Shown here piece after piece: positions 1-6,749 of a stretch of DNA of 10,566 bases. The translations under genes and the position numbers were made by a program. The notes under the pieces are model-generated. The model saw only the letters and a list, made by a program, of their open reading frames with translations, was not told where the DNA came from and did no database searches. Origin of the DNA: JAUIBE01 sp035267185 (GTDB lineage: Bacteria > Pseudomonadota > Gammaproteobacteria > Xanthomonadales > SZUA-36); assembly GCA_035267185.1 (NCBI GenBank), contig DATFLY010000090.1:1-10566 (forward strand), given 5' to 3'. The first letter of the stretch is position 1. Each line of letters begins with the position of its first letter.

Positions 1-606
1 GACGCCAACCATGATGCCGGTGCCATCAACAGAGTGATTGACTCGTGCAATGTCTGCCCTCAGGGCGATATCGCCCTGGCTTGTCACTGCACCACTGTTG
101 CGCACTGGCGGGTAGGCAATGGAAATGGAACGGAGTGAATCTAGTGAAGCCGCATTGGCAATCTGATCGATGGGCAACATGCCGGCAATATGTGAATTGT
201 AGCGATGGACGTCATCGAGACCTGATCGCCTCAAATCCGCTTCAAGTTGTGCGCCATCGTACTGCGCCACGGCGACCACCATGATGCGACCCTGGCGATA
301 CTGGATATGCTTTGTTGACGGTGCAAAATCGAGTTTTGAACCACGACGAACGAACTGTCTGTACTCGCCATTCAGGCGGCGAAGGGTTGTGTCAGCTTTT
401 CCAAGGTAAGTGCCTGCCCGCACCAATCCCGGGAGCAGTTGCCTGGTGGCTGGGTTTGATAAAACGATCTTTCGCTTTTCCGCAACAGGACCAGCGAAAG
501 TGCCATCCTTTTCTTCGCCTGCCACTGATGCGGTTGATGCGCCAATGACGAATGTTCCTGTCAAGACAACTCGCGCGGCCAAATGAAGTTTTCGTGAACA
601 GTCCAT
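1..606 (-). CDS. Secreted S8 (subtilisin-like) serine peptidase, N-terminal part, runs off left edge
   Basis: The minus strand is open for 202 codons from an ATG at 606 to the window edge, so the gene is 3'-truncated by the window. The product starts with a Sec signal peptide (basic start, hydrophobic core, likely cleavage after ASTASVA near residue 29). A probable propeptide-like segment follows (about 50-165). The last visible residues, GDIALRADIARVNHS then VDGTGIMVGV, match the run-up to the catalytic Asp in S8 peptidases (G-x-G-x-x-V-G-V-I-S-D-S). The Asp, His and Ser themselves lie outside the window, so the family call rests on this lead-in and the secreted prodomain layout. The ATG at 606 has GGGGA and GGTGA upstream. 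An in-frame ATG at 630 would add eight residues but has AGGA too close. The protein would act in the periplasm or outside the cell, hydrolysing peptide bonds. Confidence 0.75.
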   Translation of the reverse strand, partial: MDCSRKLHLAARVVLTGTFVIGASTASVAGEEKDGTFAGPVAEKRKIVLSNPATRQLLPGLVRAGTYLGKADTTLRRLNGEYRQFVRRGSKLDFAPSTKHIQYRQGRIMVVAVAQYDGAQLEADLRRSGLDDVHRYNSHIAGMLPIDQIANAASLDSLRSISIAYPPVRNSGAVTSQGDIALRADIARVNHSVDGTGIMVGV

Positions 607-640
607 ACTCACCAGGTCCCCTAACGACATTCCTGCGCTA

Positions 641-646
641 ACTATA
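641..646 (-). promoter_or_regulatory. Candidate -10 box for the S8 peptidase gene
   Basis: On the minus strand the hexamer reads TATAGT, five of six matches to TATAAT. It would place a transcript start about 28 bases before the ATG at 606. No good -35 hexamer is seen at the right distance, so this is a weak call. Confidence 0.3.
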
Positions 647-679
647 TGCCAGTAAACAGTTTTTCGCCCGCAAAAAGGG

Positions 680-713
680 ACCGCCGGTCGCATTTCGCAC
701 GCTGACCGGCGGT
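680..713 (-). terminator. Long inverted repeat, possible minus-strand terminator or operator
   Basis: A perfect 10-bp inverted repeat (ACCGCCGGTC at 680-689, GACCGGCGGT at 704-713) encloses a 14-base loop. On the minus strand the stem is followed after CC by TTTTT, the arrangement of an intrinsic terminator for transcripts coming from the gene at 856-1275. It also lies just upstream of the peptidase promoter region, so a regulatory role there is the alternative. Confidence 0.45.
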
Positions 714-764
714 AATGTCCTACAGGACGAGCGGGTACGACCTCTTTCCTGGCTTAAACAGAAA

Positions 765-784
765 ACGCTCCCCGAGGGGAGCGT
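765..784 (-). terminator. Intrinsic terminator after the small secreted-protein gene
   Basis: A perfect 9-bp inverted repeat (ACGCTCCCC at 765-773, GGGGAGCGT at 776-784) has a very tight loop. On the minus strand it is followed by TTTCTGTTT. It sits about 70 bases past the stop codon at 856 and is GC-rich, so it is a good candidate for ending that transcript. A shorter T run (TCTTT) on the plus strand would allow bidirectional action. Confidence 0.6.
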
Positions 785-855
785 CTTTGATCAAACCAAT
801 CTCTTTCGCATCGGGTCGTTCTGAATGATGCGTCAAAGCAAGGCTACATGGCCAA

Positions 856-1275
856 TCATTTGGTCTTGAGATGCGGCAAGTAAAAAGACTGTGTCGAGTG
901 TCCGATTCGACTACAAATCCCATTTCCGGCATCGTCAATGTTCCAGCTGAATGTGATGAAGGAAAAATCAGAGATACCACCAATGGCTTTCAGCAACTCC
1001 GGATTGTCTGAATTACAAAACGCAGTATCACCATCGCTGTCTTCCGCCTGGCAAAACCCGAATGCGAGCACGCCACCAGTGCCATCATCGAAATAGCGAA
1101 CACCGCAACCAATGTAAACATCCTCGTCTGCATCATTGCGCGCAGTCCATTGATCGCCCTGTGCTGTCAAATTCACAGGATCGATATCGACCACCTGTGG
1201 AGAATATTGACCGGCAAATGTAGTGGATGTGATTGCGATGAAAAAAATTGAACAAATGAGTGAATTGAACTTCAT
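856..1275 (-). CDS. Small secreted cysteine-containing protein, unknown function
   Basis: This gene encodes 139 residues. The start at 1275 is preceded by GGGAGG six bases upstream. A longer in-frame reading from 1380 is possible but puts 35 residues before an obvious signal peptide. Residues 1-21 form the signal peptide (MKFNSLICSIFFIAITSTTFA, charged start and hydrophobic core), with likely cleavage before GQYSP. The mature part has four cysteines (57, 75, 87, 121), enough for two disulfides, and an acidic DSDGD stretch at 79-83 that resembles a calcium-binding loop but is not proof of one. The C-terminus is aromatic and polar (STQSFYLP). I do not recognise a named family. It is transcribed alone, with a terminator downstream, and points the same way as the S8 peptidase beyond it. 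Export to the periplasm or outside is likely; the function is unknown. Confidence 0.75.
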   Translation of the reverse strand: MKFNSLICSIFFIAITSTTFAGQYSPQVVDIDPVNLTAQGDQWTARNDADEDVYIGCGVRYFDDGTGGVLAFGFCQAEDSDGDTAFCNSDNPELLKAIGGISDFSFITFSWNIDDAGNGICSRIGHSTQSFYLPHLKTK

Positions 1276-1499
1276 GGTAAACCTCCCTGTATTTGATGAA
1301 GAATTGCTTGTTGGGCATAAATCAATGCGCAAAACCGCGGTATTTGGGGCCATCACTCCGTTGCAAATATCCATTTGCATCAGGAATTGTGACTAGCAAT
1401 ATCCAGGTCCCGCAATTCTTAATACAAGCAAACAGGCCAGGAGTTGGAGGTGCCCGTTCAGATTGTATTCAGGAACACCCGGGTAAGGTATGTCCATAA

Positions 1500-1516
1500 A
1501 TGCCCTAACTGGGCAT
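1500..1516. promoter_or_regulatory. Small palindrome in the leader of the large exported-protein gene
   Basis: ATGCCC (1500-1505) and GGGCAT (1511-1516) form a 6-bp inverted repeat with a 5-base loop, about 40 bases before the start codon. It could be an operator half-site pair or a leader hairpin. Nothing in the sequence identifies a binding protein. Confidence 0.25.
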
Positions 1517-1556
1517 GGATTTGGCGCTAACTCATTGTTTTTGCGTCGGAGAGGAT

Positions 1557-4500
1557 ATGAAAATGAACCTGAACCGATACCTGAAGATCGCTTTCACAAT
1601 CATGGTGATGACGATTTCCTCTGCCAATGCGCAGCAGGAAGGCTGGCCCCGTACGGTCACACTCGACGAGGGTATGGTCACTCTTTATGCACCCCAGCTT
1701 GAAGCCATGGATGACGGAATGCTGTATTACCGCTCGGCCCTTGCTTATCGGCCGGATGCTGATGCAGAGCCGGTTTTTGGCGCAGGATGGCTCAGGTCAA
1801 AAGTAGAGATTGACGATCAGGAACAAATCGTCAAGCCGGCGGGGATGGAACTCACCCAGACTCGCTTCCCCGATGGCACAGCTGACATCCAGGCGGAGTT
1901 GGCAACCGCCCTCGCGCGGCAGTCATCCAGCTGGAACCTCGATTTTACGGTCACTGAGCTTGAAGCCGCTCTTGATGCAGCCGAAGCTGAATCCCTGGCT
2001 GCCCAGCAACTCAAGAATACGCCTCCCGAAATCCTTTACAGGGACAAGCCTGCAATCCTGGTCACCATTGATGGTGAACCGGTTCTTCGTGAAATTGAAG
2101 AAAGCCCCTACCAGGCCGTGATCAATACGCCGTTTCCCCTGATCACTGATGGCAATACCTATCACCTCAACGCTGCAAAAGGTGCCTGGTACCTCGCCTC
2201 ATCTGCGACCGGACCTTATCGCTTCAATGAAAATCCACCGCAGGACATCGTTTCGATGGTCGAGGCTGCAGAGAAACAATCGCAGACTGAATCCGGAAAC
2301 GACTCTGCCAGTGAGACAGAAGCCACACCAGTGACGGCCAAAAATGCTCCGGAAATCGTGGTTTCCACAGTCCCTGCTGAGCTGATTGTCACGGAAGGAC
2401 CTGCAGACTTCATCCCCCTGGTTGATGACCTGCTGGTTCTGAAGAACTCCAGCAATGATGTATTCCTCCATGTTGAAGAACAAAAGTACTACATCGTATT
2501 GTCCGGACGCTGGTATGAATCTTCATCACTGAACGGACCCTGGAACAACCAGCCGGCCAATGAATTACCAGCAGCGTTTGCTGAAATCCCCTCGGACTCG
2601 GCGCAGGCAGATTCCCGTGTCTACGTTGCCGGCACACCGGAAGCTGAAGAAGCTGTTCTTGATGCCCAGGTTCCCCAGACCGCTGCAGTCAAGCGCGGAG
2701 AAGTGGATATCGACGTCAGTTACGACGGCGATCCGGATTTTGAGCCTGTTGAAGGCACCGATGACCTTTACTACGCCAGGAATACTGGCGCCACGGTACT
2801 CGAGTCTGATCGAACCTACTACCTTCTGGAAGATGGCGTCTGGTATGTCTCGAGCTCTGCACAGGGACCCTGGGTGGTGTCTGATCACCGCCCCGGTGAA
2901 CTCGAGACCATCGAGCCCAGTTCACCTGTTTACAACACCAAGTATGTTTACGTGTACGACTCAACACCTGAAGTCGTTTACGTGGGCTACACTCCCGGCT
3001 ACGTGGGCAGTTATGTTTATGGCTCAACGCTGGTCTACGGCACTGGTTACTACTACCGTCCCTGGGTATCTCCCTATTACTACTATCCGCGGGTCAGCAC
3101 CTGGGGATTCAGCGTTGGATACAACAGTTACAGCGGATGGAGCTTTGGCGTCGGCTGGAACTATGGCGGCTGGAACCTGAATTACTACTCCGGCGGATAC
3201 TGGCACTATGGCCAGCCCTGGTACAACCGCTATTACGGATACTGGGGCCCGCGCGGTTACTACCCGACACCCTACTATGGCTACAACAATTACGGTCACA
3301 ATCCGTACGGCAAACGATACGGATACAGGAAGGGCTACAGACACGGCTACCGCAATGGCTACAACGACGGCAGCTACCATGGTGACGGCCATGGCAACGG
3401 CTACAACCGTGGCCGACATAGAAACCGGAACCTCTATCGGGATGAGAGGCAGCGGGCACGCGTAACCGAGACTCGCGATGCATGGGCCAACAACCGTGAT
3501 CGCAGAAACAACCGTGGACCTGGCCAGAATCGCAGGGGCGAGCAGCGCTATGCGGACAACCAAAAAATCAGGCAAAGCCGGACTGGCCCGGTCAGCCAGA
3601 CAGATATGCGCAAAAAGGCGAAAATGCGGGATATCAACCGTGCTGCCTCCAGGGAACCGATGGTTGCCACCACTCGCGGTGAAGTTCAGCGAGCCGAGTT
3701 AAACCAGTCGTCACGCAACCGCAGCCAGCGCGATGCAGGCCAGCGTGTTTCGAAAAACAACAAGGTCCGCCAGAATCGTACCGGGCCGGTTTCGCGCCAG
3801 GATCTGCAGCAGCGAGGCGACATGGTGGCCAATCGCTCAAGCCGTTCAAAGAAATCGCTCAATCGCACCACCCCGGAACCATCTGTCAGCAGGAATGCCA
3901 AGCGTCCGAACAGGCAGGCGGTGACAGAACCTGAACGCCGCGTTGCAGCCACGAGGCAGAAGCAGTCGAGGCCGGTTCAGTCACAACCCGTTGAATCGAA
4001 GACCGTCCAGTCTCGCAGGAGCAACAAGCAGCCGCGGCAACAGGTGACAGAACCTGGCAGGAAGGTCAAGACACGGGTGGTCGGGACTCCATCCAATGCT
4101 TCGGCGGCTTCAACCTCACGAAAGGCGGAACAGCGTTCAGCGCAGGTGAGGCCAAACCGGCAAGCCGTTGCTCAGCCACGAGAGAATCGCAGCCGAACTT
4201 CGGGCCGTACTTCGGGCCGTACTTCGGGGCAAAAACAAAGCCAACTGAACCAGGCGCCCAAACGGAGTGAGGCAACCAGGCAACCCAGAACGCAGCCCCC
4301 AACGCAGCCTGTTAGCTCTCCGGCAATTCGCCAGGCCCAACAACAAAGGCCCGCATCACAACCGCGCCAGCAGCAACGCGCCGCCCGCCAGACAGCACCA
4401 AAGAAAAGCCGCGCACCAACACAACAGATCAGGCGAACAACGTCTCAGCCACATGTGACAGCAAAACATGCTACACCGAGACAATCGGCTCCCAGGCAAC

Positions 4501-4727
4501 AGGCCCCAAGGCAACAAGCCCCGAGGCAACAAGCCCCGAGGAAGCAAGCACGAAGCGCTCCGGCGCCGCAACAACGCTCAGCGCCCAGGCAGCAAACTCG
4601 CACTGCTTCGGCGCCTCGACAAAAGTCAGCGCCGCAGCGATCACAGGCGCCGCGTGGCAATTCGGGCCGTCAAAGCAGCGCACCTCGACGAAACAAGAGT
4701 TCGCAAAAAAGACGAAAAAATAATTAG
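1557..4727 (+). CDS. Very large exported modular protein: triple W-repeat region, Tyr/Gly-rich middle, basic disordered tail
   Basis: The gene encodes 1056 residues. GGAGAGG precedes ATGs at 1557 and 1563; either is usable. A start at 1515 would add 14 residues before the signal peptide. Residues 1-25 are a Sec signal peptide (cleavage after SANA). A WPR motif follows near 30. Three related units then occur, each ending in a Y-x(n)-G-x-W-Y-x-S-S-x-x-G-P-W/Y core with the Trp at 211, 319 and 429, about 110 residues apart. Residues 461-616 are dominated by Tyr, Gly, Trp and Asn. From 617 to the end the chain is Arg/Gln/Ser/Pro-rich, strongly basic, and has no Phe, Tyr, Trp or Cys after Tyr665. 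Proteins of this layout are sometimes labelled carbohydrate-binding family V/XII in databases, from memory; the biochemical role is unknown. Binding to polysaccharide, envelope or nucleic acid is speculation. It is convergent with the MFS gene. Confidence 0.9.
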   Translation: MKMNLNRYLKIAFTIMVMTISSANAQQEGWPRTVTLDEGMVTLYAPQLEAMDDGMLYYRSALAYRPDADAEPVFGAGWLRSKVEIDDQEQIVKPAGMELTQTRFPDGTADIQAELATALARQSSSWNLDFTVTELEAALDAAEAESLAAQQLKNTPPEILYRDKPAILVTIDGEPVLREIEESPYQAVINTPFPLITDGNTYHLNAAKGAWYLASSATGPYRFNENPPQDIVSMVEAAEKQSQTESGNDSASETEATPVTAKNAPEIVVSTVPAELIVTEGPADFIPLVDDLLVLKNSSNDVFLHVEEQKYYIVLSGRWYESSSLNGPWNNQPANELPAAFAEIPSDSAQADSRVYVAGTPEAEEAVLDAQVPQTAAVKRGEVDIDVSYDGDPDFEPVEGTDDLYYARNTGATVLESDRTYYLLEDGVWYVSSSAQGPWVVSDHRPGELETIEPSSPVYNTKYVYVYDSTPEVVYVGYTPGYVGSYVYGSTLVYGTGYYYRPWVSPYYYYPRVSTWGFSVGYNSYSGWSFGVGWNYGGWNLNYYSGGYWHYGQPWYNRYYGYWGPRGYYPTPYYGYNNYGHNPYGKRYGYRKGYRHGYRNGYNDGSYHGDGHGNGYNRGRHRNRNLYRDERQRARVTETRDAWANNRDRRNNRGPGQNRRGEQRYADNQKIRQSRTGPVSQTDMRKKAKMRDINRAASREPMVATTRGEVQRAELNQSSRNRSQRDAGQRVSKNNKVRQNRTGPVSRQDLQQRGDMVANRSSRSKKSLNRTTPEPSVSRNAKRPNRQAVTEPERRVAATRQKQSRPVQSQPVESKTVQSRRSNKQPRQQVTEPGRKVKTRVVGTPSNASAASTSRKAEQRSAQVRPNRQAVAQPRENRSRTSGRTSGRTSGQKQSQLNQAPKRSEATRQPRTQPPTQPVSSPAIRQAQQQRPASQPRQQQRAARQTAPKKSRAPTQQIRRTTSQPHVTAKHATPRQSAPRQQAPRQQAPRQQAPRKQARSAPAPQQRSAPRQQTRTASAPRQKSAPQRSQAPRGNSGRQSSAPRRNKSSQKRRKNN
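4194..4229 (+). repeat. 12-bp tandem repeat coding for RTSG
   Basis: The 12-bp unit ACTTCGGGCCGT occurs at 4197-4208 and 4209-4220, then partially at 4221-4228. It gives three RTSG units in the basic tail of the large protein. The near-identical codons suggest recent slippage expansion. Confidence 0.8.
4473..4547 (+). repeat. 15-bp tandem repeat coding for APRQQ
   Basis: Five consecutive 15-bp units (starting at 4473, 4488, 4503, 4518 and 4533) encode TPRQS, three times APRQQ, and APRKQ. The middle units are nearly identical in DNA, and the outer ones have drifted. This is an in-frame coding minisatellite likely to vary in copy number between strains. Confidence 0.8.
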
Positions 4728-4743
4728 GAGCCAATTCCCGGTA

Positions 4744-6033
4744 TTACGGTTTAAGCGCACCTGGCAATTCCAGGCCATGGCTGTGAGGACCCTTTTCGCG
4801 TCGCCACAGCGCGATCGCAAACGCCAGCGCACCTGTCGCCAGCACCGCAAAGAAAATGATCATCGGAATGTAGCCATCCGGGTTGTCGGCACCAGCGCGA
4901 TTCAGGTCATTGAGACCGCCCGCAACAATATTGCACAGCGTCAACCCGGCATTCTGGATCATGAACAGCAGTCCATAAGCGGTACCAAGACGACTCGCCC
5001 TGACCAGTTTGGCCACTGCCGGCCACAGTATCGCAGGAATCAGCGAGTAACTGATCCCCAGCAGAATCGTGGTAAACCACAATCCCTTACCGCCGGCCGC
5101 CAGGCCCACGAATGACAATGGTAAAAGCAGCGAGCCAAGCACCATGAAAAACGCCCGTTTGCCCCACTTGTCAGCAATCCAGCCGAACAATGGAGTGAAA
5201 AATATAGCCGCCAGGTAAACGAAGCTGTTGATGGTGGCCGCTTCAGCCAGGTCCAGGTTATGGCCATGCTGAAAATACTTGATGGAGAACGTTGACCGAA
5301 AAGGAACGATAACCGAGTAGAACAGCACGCAAAGTCCCAGCAAATACCAGAATGAACGGTTGAAACTGAATACCTGGCGCCATTGAAAGCCTTCAGTTTC
5401 TGCCGGCCTGACCTCTTCCAGTGGGGCTGGCGCTGTTGATCGCCTGTCCAGCCACCAGTAGATCAATGCAAACACCAGGCTGGATATCGCAAAACCGGTC
5501 GCCAGGAAAAACGGCGCCTGCCAGCCTTTTTCATAGATCCCGCTGGCCCAGACAGGAGAAAGATCGGCTGCGTAGGAGCCTGCACGGGCAATGGAAAGAC
5601 TTAGCGCCATGGCAAACGCCACGCCTCCACGTGAAAACCAGATGGCAATCCCCACGGTGACGGCAACCAGCATGGTTTCCGATCCGATGCCAAAGAACAG
5701 GCGCCCTGCCGCCATGGTCACAAAATCACCGTAGGCAGCCGTCAGCGCTGTTCCGAGCAGACATAGCGTGACCGCAACAACCGTGACCGTCCGCGCGCCC
5801 ACGCGGTCAATGATGATCCCGGCTATCAGCATCAGGAACATATTGGGCAGGCTGTAAATGGCGTTGAGTGTGCCGATCTGGGTGTTGCTGAATCCCAGTT
5901 CGCGCTCAAGTTGTTCGGCAACCGGCGCCACCATGTCGTAGACATAGTAGTTGCCGAACATCAACAGGCTGATCAGGGCAAGGATCCACCAACGGGTGGC
6001 AGGGTTGTGGGTCGAAGCGGGGTTGTTGACCAT
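4744..6033 (-). CDS. Major facilitator superfamily transporter, MFSD1-like
   Basis: The gene encodes 429 residues, a normal length for a 12-helix MFS carrier in the inner membrane. The first helix begins near residue 14. The loop-2/3 signature is present as G72-x-x-x-D76-R-x-G79-x-R81, and its second-half counterpart as G284-x-x-A-D288-K-x-G291-K-R. The region FGNYYVYDMVAP (26-37) and GRLFFGIGSET (110-120), followed by an AxxWF and SxARxGS pattern, resembles the eukaryotic lysosomal MFSD1 group, which has been reported to move dipeptides. That substrate is only a hint here. The start ATG has no strong Shine-Dalgarno site, and an in-frame TAG sits four codons upstream. The next Met would remove helix 1. 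It diverges from the glycosylase gene across 57 bp and converges with the large gene across 16 bp. Confidence 0.85.
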   Translation of the reverse strand: MVNNPASTHNPATRWWILALISLLMFGNYYVYDMVAPVAEQLERELGFSNTQIGTLNAIYSLPNMFLMLIAGIIIDRVGARTVTVVAVTLCLLGTALTAAYGDFVTMAAGRLFFGIGSETMLVAVTVGIAIWFSRGGVAFAMALSLSIARAGSYAADLSPVWASGIYEKGWQAPFFLATGFAISSLVFALIYWWLDRRSTAPAPLEEVRPAETEGFQWRQVFSFNRSFWYLLGLCVLFYSVIVPFRSTFSIKYFQHGHNLDLAEAATINSFVYLAAIFFTPLFGWIADKWGKRAFFMVLGSLLLPLSFVGLAAGGKGLWFTTILLGISYSLIPAILWPAVAKLVRASRLGTAYGLLFMIQNAGLTLCNIVAGGLNDLNRAGADNPDGYIPMIIFFAVLATGALAFAIALWRREKGPHSHGLELPGALKP

Positions 6034-6041
6034 CAGCGAAG

Positions 6042-6068
6042 CCTATAGATCGCTGTTAAGGTGGTCAA
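6042..6068 (-). promoter_or_regulatory. Candidate promoter of the MFS gene in the divergent 57-bp spacer
   Basis: On the minus strand TTGACC (6063-6068) and TATAGG (6042-6047) lie 15 bases apart, resembling sigma-70 hexamers with short spacing. Transcription would begin at or very near the ATG at 6033, which would give a nearly leaderless mRNA and fit the missing ribosome site. The spacing is suboptimal, so confidence is low. Confidence 0.3.
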
Positions 6069-6090
6069 TTTGGAATAATCAGAATACAAG

Positions 6091-6624
6091 ATGACTAGCT
6101 ATTGCGAAGTTGCAAAAGGACATCCTGTCCATGGCCCGCATCATGACCATCAACATGGCTTTCCGGCAAAGACCGATGACGAACTGTTTGAGCGACTGAT
6201 GCTTGAAGTCAACCAGGCGGGATTGTCATGGGAAATCATCCTTAAAAAGCGCGACACCATGAACGCTGCTTATGCAGGATTTGTGATCGACAAGGTGGCG
6301 GCCTTTGATGAAGATGATCGCACCAGGCTTCTGAGTGACCCCGGCATTATTCGTAATCGACTCAAGGTCAACGCGGCCATCGTTAACGCCCAAAAAATCA
6401 TTGAATTGCGCGAAGAATTTGGTTCGTTTGAGGGCTGGCTGGACGCGCATCACCCCCTCGAAAAAGACGAGTGGACCAGGTTGTTTAAAAAGACTTTCAA
6501 GTTCACTGGTGGGGAGATCGTTAACGAGTTCCTGATGAGCACCGGTTACCTGCCCGGCGCACACATCGAGAGCTGCCCTGTTTATGAAAAGGCACTGGCC
6601 AGGTCTCCGGCATGGGCGCGATGA
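6091..6624 (+). CDS. tag: DNA-3-methyladenine glycosylase I family protein (Tag-like), divergent active-site loop
   Basis: The gene encodes 177 residues, the usual size for Tag (about 185). Tag removes 3-methyladenine from alkylated DNA at the start of base-excision repair in the cytoplasm. The zinc-snap ligands are all in place: Cys5, His18, His158 and Cys162, matching E. coli Cys4, His17, His175 and Cys179. The base-contacting Glu39 and the following NQAGLSW block with Trp47 (E. coli Glu38, Trp46) are conserved, as is GIIRNRLKVNAAI (85-97). The E. coli HDNEWG loop reads HDHQHG here, so the Trp21 equivalent is His22, and the Trp6 equivalent is Glu6. This marks a variant subfamily; 3-methyladenine activity is likely but not certain. 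The start is fixed by the N-terminal zinc Cys, although the ribosome site is weak. It diverges from the MFS gene. Confidence 0.85.
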   Translation: MTSYCEVAKGHPVHGPHHDHQHGFPAKTDDELFERLMLEVNQAGLSWEIILKKRDTMNAAYAGFVIDKVAAFDEDDRTRLLSDPGIIRNRLKVNAAIVNAQKIIELREEFGSFEGWLDAHHPLEKDEWTRLFKKTFKFTGGEIVNEFLMSTGYLPGAHIESCPVYEKALARSPAWAR

Positions 6625-6749
6625 GTGGGCTGGCAGATCCCCAATCACCCGAATATTGACCCGTGTCATTTATATTTGGAAAACGTTGTGGTTAGATTTA
6701 ATCACAGGAATCGTGTTCTCAAACCAAACATGCCCACGAGGAGGGTCCA

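Noticed and set aside
720..983. 87-codon minus-strand frame overlapping the end of the small secreted protein
   Set aside because: It overlaps the better supported gene in another frame and reads through the terminator hairpin. No ribosome site.
1444..1471. Possible promoter for the large gene (TTGGAG and TATTCA)
   Set aside because: Both hexamers match the consensus only partly, so chance is as likely.
2560..3180. 206-codon plus-strand frame inside the large gene
   Set aside because: It is a shifted frame of the large protein, which has a signal peptide and repeated domains in its own frame.
3024..3575. 183-codon minus-strand reading frame, very rich in Val, Ala and Ile, that looks like a membrane protein
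   Set aside because: It is the exact antisense of the Tyr-rich zone: TAC and TAT codons read backwards as GTA and ATA, giving false hydrophobicity. No ribosome site.
4468..5115. 215-codon plus-strand frame spanning the end of the large gene and the start of the antisense of the MFS gene
   Set aside because: It is out of frame with the well-supported large gene, is built from its repeats, and then runs antisense to conserved MFS coding sequence.
6676..6702. Possible promoter for the gene at 6750 (TTGGAA and TTTAAT)
   Set aside because: The -10 is good but the spacing to the -35 is only 15 bases and the -35 match is poor; not strong enough to list.
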